Assembly (NCBI GenBank): GCA_002689925.1
Contig: NZIO01000026.1
Location: 1 to 41,965 of the forward strand
Direction of reading: 5' to 3'
Source: Candidatus Pelagibacter sp.
GTDB lineage: Bacteria > Pseudomonadota > Alphaproteobacteria > Pelagibacterales > Pelagibacteraceae
Length of the DNA stretch: 41,965 nucleotides
Shown here: positions 20,337 through 28,512 of the stretch, piece by piece
Position numbering within the stretch: the stretch's first letter is position 1
Layout: each line of letters starts with the position of its first letter
The notes under the pieces: model-generated
What the model was told of the DNA's origin: nothing
The model's database searches: none
What the model saw: only the letters and a program-made list of their open reading frames with translations
Program-made: the position numbers and the translations under genes

Positions 20337-22100
20337 ATGAATAATATGATAATAAACGATAGAGATAATTTACTAACAGATTTTGGTAAAACAACATTAA
20401 AAGACAGATATCTTTTACCCGAAGAAACATCACCACAAGAAGCATTTATGAGGGCTGCAAAAGCTTATTCAGATAATGAGGAGATGGCAAATAGGATATA
20501 TGATTATGCCTCAAAAATGTGGTTTATGTATTCAACACCTATTCTAAGTAATGGAGGCACAGGTCGGGGTATGCCTATTTCATGCTTTTTAAATTATGTT
20601 GGTGATAGTAGAGAGGGATTAACTGGTCATTATACTGAAAATGCTTGGTTAACATCAATAGGTGGAGGTATTGGTGGCTATTGGGGTGATGTAAGGTCTG
20701 ATGGAACAATGACTTCAGGTGGATCTCAATCATCTGGTTCTATACCCTTTTTACATGTAGTTGATTCAGAAATAATGGCTTTTAGTCAAGGTAAAACTAG
20801 GAGAGGTAGTTATGCTGCATATATGGATATATCACATCCTGAAGTATTAGAATTTTTAGATATAAGAAAACCATCTGGTGGAGACATACATAGAAAATGT
20901 TTAAATCTACATCATGGTATTAATATATCTAATGAGTTTATGGAACTTATTGATAAATGTATTAGTGAACCAACTTATGATGATACATGGAATTTAATTG
21001 ATCCACATACAAAAGAAATAGTTAAAAAAGTATCAGCAAGAGAATTGTGGCAAAAAATACTTGAAAATAGAGTAGCCACTGGTGAGCCTTATGTTTCATT
21101 TATAGATCATATCAATGATGCATTACCTGAAACACAAAAAAATTTAGGATTGAAGGTACATCATTCAAATTTATGTACTGAAATAACTTTACCTACTGCT
21201 GAAGACAGAACTGCTGTATGTTGTTTATCAAGTGTTAATCTTGAAACATATGATGAGTGGAAAGATAATAAATTATTTATACCTGATTTAATTAGATTTT
21301 TAGATAATGTATTAACTAATTTTATTGAAAATGCTCCTGATCAAGTATTCAGAGCAAAATTTTCTGCAACACAAGAAAGATCTATTGGGTTAGGTGCTAT
21401 GGGTTTTCATGCATATTTACAAAAATGTAATATACCGTTTGAATCTGCTTTGGCTAAAGCTAAGAATTTAAATATATTTAAACATATTAAATCTGAAGCT
21501 GTTACTGAATCTAAAAGATTAGCAATTAAAAGAGGAGAAGCGCCTGACATGGAAGGCACTGGTATGAGAAATGCTCATTTACTAGCTGTTGCACCTAATG
21601 CTTCTAGTTCAATTATTTGTGGAACTACTTCACCAAGTATTGAGCCTTATAGAGCAAATGCTTATGTGCAAAAAACAATGTCTGGATCTTTTTTAGTAAA
21701 GAACAAACATTTAGAAAAATTATTAGAAACAAAAGGAATTAACAATGATAAAACGTGGACTTCTATTCTTGCTAACCGTGGTTCGGTATTGCATATCAAA
21801 GATCTGTCAGATTACGAAAAAGATGTATTTAAAACTTCGATCGAAATTAACCAACAATGGATAATTGAACATGCTGCTGATAGACAAGAGTTTATTTGTC
21901 AAGGTCAATCATTAAATGTGTTTGTACCAGCTGATGTAAATATAAAAGAATTACACGATATACATATGTTAGCATGGAAGAAAAAATTAAAAACATTATA
22001 TTATTGTAGAAGTGAAGCTATTAAAAGAGCTGAACTTGTATCATTAAAAGTTGAAAGAACAATAATACCTGAAGCTGATTGCTTAGCATGTGAGGGATAA
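20337..22100 (+). CDS. nrdA: Class I ribonucleotide reductase, large subunit
   Basis: Reduces ribonucleoside diphosphates to dNDPs. A 587-residue catalytic barrel with all key residues: C83 (PISCFLNY, one of the redox pair), N278, C280 and E282 in HHSNLCTEITLP (radical and acid-base site), the partner Cys in AVCCLSSVNLE, and the C-terminal shuttle pair in DCLACEG. It is much shorter than E. coli NrdA (761) because the N-terminal ATP-cone is missing, so dATP shut-off is presumably lost, which suits a phage. Together with NrdB it lies inside the structural cluster, between portal and head genes. Confidence 0.95.
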   Translation: MNNMIINDRDNLLTDFGKTTLKDRYLLPEETSPQEAFMRAAKAYSDNEEMANRIYDYASKMWFMYSTPILSNGGTGRGMPISCFLNYVGDSREGLTGHYTENAWLTSIGGGIGGYWGDVRSDGTMTSGGSQSSGSIPFLHVVDSEIMAFSQGKTRRGSYAAYMDISHPEVLEFLDIRKPSGGDIHRKCLNLHHGINISNEFMELIDKCISEPTYDDTWNLIDPHTKEIVKKVSARELWQKILENRVATGEPYVSFIDHINDALPETQKNLGLKVHHSNLCTEITLPTAEDRTAVCCLSSVNLETYDEWKDNKLFIPDLIRFLDNVLTNFIENAPDQVFRAKFSATQERSIGLGAMGFHAYLQKCNIPFESALAKAKNLNIFKHIKSEAVTESKRLAIKRGEAPDMEGTGMRNAHLLAVAPNASSSIICGTTSPSIEPYRANAYVQKTMSGSFLVKNKHLEKLLETKGINNDKTWTSILANRGSVLHIKDLSDYEKDVFKTSIEINQQWIIEHAADRQEFICQGQSLNVFVPADVNIKELHDIHMLAWKKKLKTLYYCRSEAIKRAELVSLKVERTIIPEADCLACEG

Positions 22101-22219
22101 TGAAAAAACTAATAAAAAACTGGGGTTGGAGCAATATCATTTTAGGTGGTTTGCTAGGTGGTTATTTAGGTTATGTATTTATAATAGCCTTAATCAACAC
22201 AATTTGTGATTGTATATAA
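22100..22219 (+). CDS. 39-residue membrane micro-protein between nrdA and nrdB
   Basis: MKKLIKNWGWSNIILGGLLG followed by GYLGYVFIIALINTICDCI: basic N-terminus, glycine-rich membrane helix, and a C-terminal CDC. The ATG overlaps the nrdA stop (TAATG) and the gene ends 14 bases before nrdB, so it is translationally coupled to the reductase genes. No function known; the paired cysteines invite a redox idea, but that is speculation. Confidence 0.55.
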   Translation: MKKLIKNWGWSNIILGGLLGGYLGYVFIIALINTICDCI

Positions 22220-22233
22220 AAAGGAAATAAAAT

Positions 22234-23187
22234 ATGAGTTTGTTTAAGACAAGAACACATTATAAACCGTTTGATTATGAATGGGCGTTTGAAGCTTATG
22301 ACACAATGCAAAAAATGCACTGGTTACCAAGCGAAGTACCATTGCACGAAGACATTAGGGATTGGAATGAAAGATTAACTGATGAAGAAAAAAGTCTTAT
22401 TAGTAATATTCTTAAATTTTTTACTCAAGGAGATGTTGATATTGCTCAAGCTTATTTAGATAGGTATATTCCTAAGTTTAAACCACCTGAAGTTAGAATG
22501 ATGTTAAGTTCATTTGCTAATTCAGAAGCTAATCATGCACATAGTTATTCATTACTTAATGATACTATTGGTGAAACACAATTAACTAATTACAAGGCTT
22601 TTCAAGAATATAAAGAAATGTCAGATAAACATAATTATTTATTTAAATCTAAAGGATCTGGTGTTGAAGGATTAATAAGAGATATTGCTTGTTTTTCTGC
22701 ATTTGGTGAAGGATTACAATTATTTGCATCATTTGTTATGCTACTTAATTTTCAAAGATTTGGTCGTATGAAAGGAATGTGTCAAATAGTTACCTGGTCA
22801 ATAAGAGATGAAACACATCATGTTGAAGGTATGATAAAATTATTTCATCAACTTGTTAAAGAAAATCCTGAAGTATGGACAGAAAAATTTAAATCTGATA
22901 TATATCAAACAGCTAGAGATATGGTAGATTTAGAAGATAAATTTATTGATCTTGCATTTAAAATGGGTGGTATAAGGGGTTTAAAATCTGAAGAAGTTAA
23001 AAAATATATAAGATATATTGCCGATAGAAGATTATTGCAATTATCTTTAAAACCAAATTATAAAGTTAAAGAAAACCCTTTAAGTTGGCTTGATTGGGTT
23101 ATTAACGGTGTTGAACATGCAAACTTTTTTGAAAGTAGAGCAACTGAGTATAATAAAGGCACTATAACAGGAAGTTTGTGGGGTTAA
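22234..23187 (+). CDS. nrdB: Class I ribonucleotide reductase, small subunit
   Basis: A 317-residue ferritin-like protein holding the diiron and tyrosyl radical. Ligands align with E. coli NrdB by spacing: D67 (QGDVD), E98 and H101 (SEANHAHSY), E159 (FGEGLQ), E193 and H196 (DETHHVEG); the radical Tyr is Y105. So it is expected to be a conventional tyrosyl-radical enzyme. Ribosome site AGGAAA precedes the ATG. It follows nrdA and a micro-protein gene in one operon. Confidence 0.94.
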   Translation: MSLFKTRTHYKPFDYEWAFEAYDTMQKMHWLPSEVPLHEDIRDWNERLTDEEKSLISNILKFFTQGDVDIAQAYLDRYIPKFKPPEVRMMLSSFANSEANHAHSYSLLNDTIGETQLTNYKAFQEYKEMSDKHNYLFKSKGSGVEGLIRDIACFSAFGEGLQLFASFVMLLNFQRFGRMKGMCQIVTWSIRDETHHVEGMIKLFHQLVKENPEVWTEKFKSDIYQTARDMVDLEDKFIDLAFKMGGIRGLKSEEVKKYIRYIADRRLLQLSLKPNYKVKENPLSWLDWVINGVEHANFFESRATEYNKGTITGSLWG

Positions 23188-23188
23188 A

Positions 23189-23410
23189 ATGGTAAAATAT
23201 GTTTTAATATTAATGTTATGTTCTGGAACAGCTGAAAAATGTTTTAAACCAGTTAAGCATGAATTTTTATTTGAAGATTATCATAGTTGTATAACAAATG
23301 GGTATATTTTATCAAATGATACATTAAATACATTTGGTAAACCTACTGTTAATTCAAATAGGTTTTATGTTAAATTTGCGTGTACTGAAAATACAGGAGA
23401 AAATACTTAA
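23189..23410 (+). CDS. Small exported Cys-containing protein
   Basis: A 73-residue protein with a short hydrophobic leader (MVKYVLILMLCSGTAEKCF) and further Cys in YHSCITNG and KFACTEN. It starts one base after the nrdB stop. The leader could be a signal peptide; the four Cys might form disulphides. Similar in design to 1185-1409 and 6986-7234. Function unknown. Confidence 0.55.
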   Translation: MVKYVLILMLCSGTAEKCFKPVKHEFLFEDYHSCITNGYILSNDTLNTFGKPTVNSNRFYVKFACTENTGENT

Positions 23411-23411
23411 A

Positions 23412-23681
23412 ATGGCAAAATACCGAGGTCGTACTGTTAAATTAAACAAACCTATGCGTGGTGATGTAAAAAAATTTAAAGTTTTTGTAAAAAATGCAAA
23501 AGGAAATGTAATTAAAGTTAATTTTGGTCATGGTGGTACATCAGCTAAAAAAGCTGGTCAAAAAACTATGAGAATAAGAAAAAATAATCCTGGAGCAAGA
23601 GCTAGTTTTAGAGCAAGACATAATTGTGCTAGTCCTGGTCCAAAAACAAAAGCAAGATATTGGTCTTGTAGAAAGTGGTAA
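23412..23681 (+). CDS. Basic protein with FRARHNC..PGPKTKARYWSC motif
   Basis: An 89-residue protein, very Lys/Arg-rich. The start at 23412 (MAKYRGRTVKLNKPMRG) has GGAGA upstream; a longer frame from 23334 overlaps the preceding gene and is not credible. The C-terminal block RASFRARHNCASPGPKTKAR then YWSCRKW, preceded by MRIRKNNPGA, is a recurrent motif in marine phage proteins linked to capsid or prohead maturation, with two Cys and a His that might bind metal. A role in capsid assembly is suggested by motif and location and not proven. Confidence 0.7.
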   Translation: MAKYRGRTVKLNKPMRGDVKKFKVFVKNAKGNVIKVNFGHGGTSAKKAGQKTMRIRKNNPGARASFRARHNCASPGPKTKARYWSCRKW

Positions 23682-23686
23682 ATAAA

Positions 23687-23815
23687 ATGGCTTATAAAAG
23701 AAAAAGTAAAATAAAAAAGAAAAGTTCAAGTAAAGTTAAGTTAACTGCAAAACAAATGAAGCTTCCAAAAGCTTTAAGAGATAAAATATTAGCTGCTAAA
23801 AGAAGAGGTAAATAA
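23687..23815 (+). CDS. 42-residue basic micro-protein
   Basis: MAYKRKSKIKKKSSSKVKLT then AKQMKLPKALRDKILAAKRR and GK. Over a third Lys/Arg, with an amphipathic helix in the second half. It starts 5 bases after the previous stop and its stop overlaps the next ATG. Shares the MAYK start with the next gene, suggesting duplication. Likely nucleic-acid or capsid-interior binding. Confidence 0.55.
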   Translation: MAYKRKSKIKKKSSSKVKLTAKQMKLPKALRDKILAAKRRGK

Positions 23816-23913
23816 TGGCTTATAAAAAGAAAAAAGGTAAAGCAGGAAAAGCTTGTTGGAAAGGCTATAGACGAGGAAAAGGAAATAGCTGTATTAAAAT
23901 GAAAAAGAGGTAA
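23815..23913 (+). CDS. 32-residue basic micro-protein with ACWKGYRR motif
   Basis: MAYKKKKGKAGKACWKGYRR then GKGNSCIKMKKR. The ACWKGY..G....GxSC segment resembles a short motif found at the ends of several marine phage and large-virus proteins; two Cys. TAATG overlap with the preceding gene. Function unknown. Confidence 0.55.
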   Translation: MAYKKKKGKAGKACWKGYRRGKGNSCIKMKKR

Positions 23914-23919
23914 TATAAA

Positions 23920-23994
23920 ATGGCAAGATGTTGTTGCGAAATAAGAAAAATAAGACGTCAAAAAATGACGATAAGAAGAAAAAGAAGAAAATAA
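23920..23994 (+). CDS. 24-residue Arg-rich micro-protein with CCC
   Basis: MARCCCEIRKIRRQKMTIRR then KRRK. Three consecutive Cys and a protamine-like Arg/Lys tail. It follows the previous stop by 6 bases; ribosome site AAGAGG about 8 bases upstream. Extremely short, so confidence is limited, but it continues a run of four basic ORFs with tight spacing. Confidence 0.45.
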   Translation: MARCCCEIRKIRRQKMTIRRKRRK

Positions 23995-24024
23995 ATATAA
24001 ATAATAACAATAAAGGAAAATAAA

Positions 24025-24288
24025 ATGAGTGATAATAAAGATAAAGTTCAAGAAAGAACAATTAATATTGATGGTAAAGATTATAAAGAAAGTGAATTAC
24101 CAAATACGGTTATAAATAATATAGCAATACTTTCTGATATTAATAATAAAAAAATGTTAACATCTATTGATTTAGATAAATTAAATATTTTATCAGCTAC
24201 CTATTCAAAAAGAATATCTGATGAAATGAATAAACCAACTGAATCATCAAAAGAGGAAGATAAAACATTTGAAAATGAAAAAAGTTAA
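24025..24288 (+). CDS. Small protein with IDGKDYKESELP motif (DUF6447-like)
   Basis: An 87-residue acidic protein. NIDGKDYKESELPNTVINNI at about residues 13-32 resembles the x-IDGKxYxxxdLPxxvxxxI motif of a family of small marine phage proteins, followed by a helix and an acidic tail (SSKEEDKTFENEKS). Precedes the head morphogenesis gene, which suggests a virion assembly role. Function unknown. Confidence 0.6.
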   Translation: MSDNKDKVQERTINIDGKDYKESELPNTVINNIAILSDINNKKMLTSIDLDKLNILSATYSKRISDEMNKPTESSKEEDKTFENEKS

Positions 24289-24301
24289 TTAAGGAAATAA
24301 A

Positions 24302-25324
24302 ATGACTATAAATGATGATGTATATTCAAAAACGCTGAAACACCGTGCGTTATTAACTCTTTACGAAAAGAGATTGGATACTGAAATTTCTAAAATTTTG
24401 GCATCACACAAAATAAGATTACAAAGAAAAGTACTTAATATAGGTACTGCAAATATTAATAAATTAAATAGATCTATTAATATTGAAATTCGTAAAACTT
24501 ATAAAAAAATATATAAACAAGGCATTAGTGAATTAAATAAATTAGCAGGAGTAAGTGCTAGATTTTATAAAAATTTATTTACTAAAGCCTTATTTAATAT
24601 TTATAAAGCAAAAGGTGTAAATGATACATTAAAGGTTAATGATTTAATCATAAAATCTAATGGTACATTTGGTTCACAAATTGCTTCTATAAATATACAA
24701 CAACAAAGAAAAATAAAAGGCATTGTTAAATCAGGAATGATAGCTAATAAGGCTGTTATAAGTATAGCTAAAGATGTTGGTAAAACAGGATTAAGTTTAT
24801 CATCTATTCAATTACAAACATTAACAAGAACAGCTATAACTGAAACTTCAAATTATGTAGCTAATCAAACTTATAAATTAAATGATGATGTAGTTAAGGG
24901 TTATCAATATGTTGCAACATTAGATTCAAGAACATCTTTAATTTGTTCTAGATTAGATGGAAAAGTTTATTCATTAAATAATAATATTGCACCAAAACCT
25001 CCTCAACATTTTAATTGTAGATCAACAACAATACCTATTATTAAATCTGTTAATGAATTATCAAATATTAAAAATAACAGATTACAAAAAAGAAAACTTG
25101 CAAACTTATCTAATAGCCGCCGTGCCTCTATTAATGGTCAAGTTCCAGCTAAAACAACATATGCTGAATGGTTAAAAAATCAAAGTAATGATGTTAAAAT
25201 AGCTGTATTAGGAAATAAAAAAAGAGTTGATATATTTAATCAAGGTAAATTAAAATTATCACAATTTTCTAATAAGCAAGGAGTTCTTCTTTCTATAGAA
25301 GAATTAGAAAAATTGTCAAATTAA
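24302..25324 (+). CDS. Head morphogenesis protein, SPP1 gp7 / Mu F-like
   Basis: A 340-residue minor head protein. The diagnostic domain is in the second half: LTRTAITETSNYVANQTYKL, then GYQYVATLDSRTSLICSRLD and GKVYSLN...PPQHFNCRSTTIP (about residues 180-250), the pattern of PF04233 with conserved D, C, H and C. Such proteins bind portal and enter the prohead. It is followed by a scaffold and the major capsid protein, the standard order. Confidence 0.9.
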   Translation: MTINDDVYSKTLKHRALLTLYEKRLDTEISKILASHKIRLQRKVLNIGTANINKLNRSINIEIRKTYKKIYKQGISELNKLAGVSARFYKNLFTKALFNIYKAKGVNDTLKVNDLIIKSNGTFGSQIASINIQQQRKIKGIVKSGMIANKAVISIAKDVGKTGLSLSSIQLQTLTRTAITETSNYVANQTYKLNDDVVKGYQYVATLDSRTSLICSRLDGKVYSLNNNIAPKPPQHFNCRSTTIPIIKSVNELSNIKNNRLQKRKLANLSNSRRASINGQVPAKTTYAEWLKNQSNDVKIAVLGNKKRVDIFNQGKLKLSQFSNKQGVLLSIEELEKLSN

Positions 25325-25388
25325 TTTATGTTTATAAGTTATTGACATTATAAAATATAACTAAGGCCGTGTCCAAAGGAAATAAAAA

Positions 25389-26036
25389 ATGGAAGATAAT
25401 AAAATACAAGAAACAAAACAAGAAGAAACTAAAACAGAACAAGTAGATATAAAATCTCTTGTAGATGTTGAAGTTTCTAAAGCAATTAAAAATATAAAAG
25501 TTAATTTAGATTCTGCATACTCAGAGCGAGATGCTGCATTAGCCCAGGTTGAACAAGCTAAAGCCGATAAGCAAAAAGTTGAAATAGAAGCCTTAGAAAA
25601 ACAAGGCAAACATTCAGAAGTTATGCAAATGAAATTAAATGAATTAACTGCTAAACTTGAAACTTATGAACAAAAAAATACAGAATTGAGTAGAGATAAC
25701 GCTGTGCGAACTCAACTTAACTCTTTAAACTTCAAATCTGATAAAGCAGCTAAAATGGCTTATTCAGATATTGTAGGAAGTTTAAAGAAAGACGCTTCGG
25801 GAAATTGGATGCATGAAACTGGATTAAGTATTGAAGATGCCGTGTCATCATATGCTAAAGACGATAATAATGCATTTTTATTTTCTGTAAAAGCAAACGC
25901 AGGAACTGGAATAAATCCAGCTAAACCTGCATCAGGAAACAATCCTGTCAAATCTATAAAAGAGATGTCAACTGATGAACTACTTTCAAATATTGAAAAA
26001 GGTAACATTAAAGTTGACGGTGAATGGTCTGAATAG
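25389..26036 (+). CDS. Scaffolding protein
   Basis: A 215-residue acidic, mostly helical protein. It has a long coiled coil from about 30 to 105 (ERDAALAQVEQAKADKQKVE and LNELTAKLETYEQKNTELSR), a less structured region, and a C-terminal helical end (SIKEMSTDELLSNIEKGNIK), typical of the DUF4355-type scaffold that directs capsid assembly. Immediately upstream of the capsid gene. Ribosome site AAAGGAAA. Confidence 0.8.
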   Translation: MEDNKIQETKQEETKTEQVDIKSLVDVEVSKAIKNIKVNLDSAYSERDAALAQVEQAKADKQKVEIEALEKQGKHSEVMQMKLNELTAKLETYEQKNTELSRDNAVRTQLNSLNFKSDKAAKMAYSDIVGSLKKDASGNWMHETGLSIEDAVSSYAKDDNNAFLFSVKANAGTGINPAKPASGNNPVKSIKEMSTDELLSNIEKGNIKVDGEWSE

Positions 26037-26099
26037 ATCAAATCTTTTATAATAATAACCGTAACAATTATGTTACATAAATAATAAAAGGAAAATACA

Positions 26100-27161
26100 A
26101 TGGCTGTAACAAGTTCAAACTTTAATAACATAGCTAAAGCTATTTCTGCTTATGCACAAGCAGATAGAGCAGACGCAGCGTTATTAACTTCTACTGCTTT
26201 AGTTGGTTCTGACGCAAGAATCACTGACTCAGGAGAAAACTACACAGGTACATTAAGATGGTTAGATTTTTCTGATCCTACAGGTTTCAATAAACAAAAT
26301 GAAACTGCATCAGATAAAAACCTAAACACTATGGGTGTATCAAACAAATCTGCAGTCTATATCAAAAATATAGACCATATTGCTGCTGAAGAATTATCAG
26401 TTCAAAAACTTATTTCTAAAGTAGATGGACTATCTTACTTAGGTGGTCAATTTGCTGGCGTAAGAGCAAGAAGAGAAGATCTACAATTAAGATCAATTAT
26501 GAATGGTGTTGCTGATAAAATATTCGGTTCAACTACTATTGGTGCTTCTGATGCTGCGGCAACTGTAAATACGTTTGGTTACTACACTGGTTCAGATTCT
26601 GGTTCAAATCCAAATGCTTTATTCTCATTAGAGACTAATGCAAATAAAAGATCTGCATTTTTTGATGTACTTTTAGACGGCATCACTGCTGTTAAAGGTG
26701 AATTCGAAGAGCCTTTCTACTATTTAGTAATTGATACTGCTACTTACAACACTATGAGAAAACAAAACGTTCTTGACGTTGCTCCAGTTGTTGATGGTAA
26801 CTTTAACTTTAATACTATTCTTGGTGGAAAAATTAGACTTATTGTTAACAACCAATCATTAACTGCAAACTTACCATCTGGTTTAAAAGTTTCTTACTTA
26901 GCAAAAGCTTCTGCTGTGCATTATTCTGAAATTGCACAAACGAATCCAACTGCTCTTGAAAGAGATGAATTAGCTGGAAACGGTGGTGGACTAGTAACTA
27001 TTATCTCAAGATGGGGTAATATTATGCATCCAAAAGGAATGTCATGGGCTGGATCAGCAACTGCATACCCTGCAAACTCTGATCTTGCTACTGGTTCTAA
27101 TTGGACAGTTCATGCAACTAATGTTAACCAAATGGGTATGTTCCCTATATTCCACGGTTAA
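26100..27161 (+). CDS. Major capsid protein (HK97 fold expected)
   Basis: A 353-residue protein located right after the scaffold. Features: AVYIKNIDHIAAEELSVQKL, then ARREDLQLRSIMNGVADKIF, and a later GKIRLIVNNQ; mixed alpha/beta with a helical N-arm. Codon use differs from neighbours, with more C-ending codons (for example AAC and TTC), as expected for the most highly expressed gene. No protease is encoded nearby, so processing may not occur. The fold is inferred from position and length. Confidence 0.85.
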   Translation: MAVTSSNFNNIAKAISAYAQADRADAALLTSTALVGSDARITDSGENYTGTLRWLDFSDPTGFNKQNETASDKNLNTMGVSNKSAVYIKNIDHIAAEELSVQKLISKVDGLSYLGGQFAGVRARREDLQLRSIMNGVADKIFGSTTIGASDAAATVNTFGYYTGSDSGSNPNALFSLETNANKRSAFFDVLLDGITAVKGEFEEPFYYLVIDTATYNTMRKQNVLDVAPVVDGNFNFNTILGGKIRLIVNNQSLTANLPSGLKVSYLAKASAVHYSEIAQTNPTALERDELAGNGGGLVTIISRWGNIMHPKGMSWAGSATAYPANSDLATGSNWTVHATNVNQMGMFPIFHG

Positions 27162-27192
27162 TTATTATAACTATTAGATACGGAGAAATATA

Positions 27193-27735
27193 ATGGCTTT
27201 ACAAAAAGGAGTTAATTCATTTGTAACTGTACAAGAATCTGATGACTATTTTAATGATAGACTTTATTCAGATACTTGGTTTAGTTCAGATGCATTAGTA
27301 GAACAAGCTTTAGTAACAGCCACTGGAATTCTTGATGACATGGATTGGGGCGGAACGGCTACGCCTACTGCCTCATATCCTTTATCTTGGCCAAGAGATA
27401 TAACTTATTACGATAATAAGTCAGGTTACTATACAGATTTAACAGATGATAGATCTGCTACTTTTTATGGTACAATTCCAGAAGATATCAAAAAGGCAAC
27501 TTATGAGTTGGCACTTCATTTAATAAGTAATATGAAAACAGCTGAAAGTAATGCATCTGGTGAAAATAAAGTTAAAGACTTAACAGTAGGATCCGTAAGA
27601 CTTATCTTCGATACTGCTAGTGGAGTTGATAATTTTAAAGAGTTACCAGATTCTGTAATTACTATCATAAGTAAATATTACAATGAAGAATCAACAACCG
27701 ATAACAGAGGTGTCCGAGTTAGTGGAGGTGCTTAA
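27193..27735 (+). CDS. Head-tail adaptor (DnaT-like / gp6-type)
   Basis: A 180-residue protein. GVNSFVTVQESDDYFNDRLY at the start, then ALVTATGILDDMDWGG, YPLSWPRD, and IPEDIKKATYELALHLI match the pattern of head-completion adaptors (G.nsfvt..e.d.Yf..R, At..lD..dW.G, L.WPR, iP..ik.At.ElAl). These bind the portal after DNA packaging. Its stop overlaps the next gene start (TAATG). Confidence 0.78.
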   Translation: MALQKGVNSFVTVQESDDYFNDRLYSDTWFSSDALVEQALVTATGILDDMDWGGTATPTASYPLSWPRDITYYDNKSGYYTDLTDDRSATFYGTIPEDIKKATYELALHLISNMKTAESNASGENKVKDLTVGSVRLIFDTASGVDNFKELPDSVITIISKYYNEESTTDNRGVRVSGGA

Positions 27736-28091
27736 TGAGTTATAAAACACTTATTAATAACAACATCACTAATGCATTTAGTTTAGTTGGAGATTTAGCT
27801 GAAGATATACAGTTTACAAATATAACCGTTACTGGTTATAATTTTAATACACAAACTGTAAATAGTTCAAGCACATCACCAATTACAGTAAAAGGTATTA
27901 TCAGCAAAAGTTATAAAACTAATGATGATAAACCAAGATTAAATGCGGATATAATGTTAAAATCTACTGATATTGATTCTAAAGTTTTAGACAATTATGA
28001 CAGTGTTATATTTGGCGGTAAAACTTATTCAATTAATAAATATGAAGATAACGGTTACTTACTAAGTATTGAAGTAGGAAGGGAGATTTAA
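27735..28091 (+). CDS. Putative head closure (stopper) protein
   Basis: A 118-residue beta-rich protein with ITVKGIISKSYKTNDDKPRL then ADIMLKSTDID and YDSVIFGGKTYSINKYED. The order 'VkGii...D..lkstDid....D.v.fgGktY.I' fits the stopper proteins that seal the head below the adaptor. It stands between the adaptor and the tail terminator, where the stopper is expected. Assigned by position and pattern. Confidence 0.6.
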   Translation: MSYKTLINNNITNAFSLVGDLAEDIQFTNITVTGYNFNTQTVNSSSTSPITVKGIISKSYKTNDDKPRLNADIMLKSTDIDSKVLDNYDSVIFGGKTYSINKYEDNGYLLSIEVGREI

Positions 28092-28092
28092 T

Positions 28093-28488
28093 ATGGCAAC
28101 AATATCACAATTATTGACTTCTGTAGAAAATCTTTTTACTACAAGTACTTGGACTTCTCATAATATAAAAGCATTTCCTGCAAACTATCAAGGCGAATTA
28201 AACGCTGATGAATGGGTGCGGGTTAGTGTATTGCCTTTTTCATCCGAACTTGCTTTTAATACTGATGTATCAGCTAATGGACAAGTAGTATGTCAAATCT
28301 TTGTGCCAGCAGGCCAAGGAATGAAACGTGCTTATGAAATTGCTGATATATTAAAAAGCTTGTTAGATAGGAAAGAAATTTCTGGGTATCTGCAAACAAC
28401 TAATAGCTTTATAACAAACATCGGAATTGACGCAAAAGATTCAGGTTTATACAACGTGAATTATACTGTCAATTTCATTTCAATTTAA
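28093..28488 (+). CDS. Tail terminator-like protein
   Basis: A 131-residue protein. WVRVSVLPFSSELAFNTDVS and GQVVCQIFVPAGQGMKRAYE then IADILKSLLDRK are typical of tail terminator (lambda gpU / DUF4128-like) proteins: a beta sheet, then the Q-x-x-x-x-P-x-G-x-G loop and an amphipathic helix. It caps the tail tube and joins to the head. Lies immediately before the tail tube gene. Confidence 0.75.
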   Translation: MATISQLLTSVENLFTTSTWTSHNIKAFPANYQGELNADEWVRVSVLPFSSELAFNTDVSANGQVVCQIFVPAGQGMKRAYEIADILKSLLDRKEISGYLQTTNSFITNIGIDAKDSGLYNVNYTVNFISI

Positions 28489-28512
28489 CCAAAAATATAA
28501 AGGAAAAATACA

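Noticed and set aside
23334-23411. Longer form of the basic FRARHNC protein
   Set aside because: The added 26 residues overlap the preceding gene and lack a ribosome site; MAKYRGRT at 23412 follows GGAGA at normal distance.
25325-25388. Sigma70 promoter with TTGACA before the scaffold gene
   Set aside because: The only TATAA-like sequence lies two bases after TTGACA; nothing fits at 16-18 bases.
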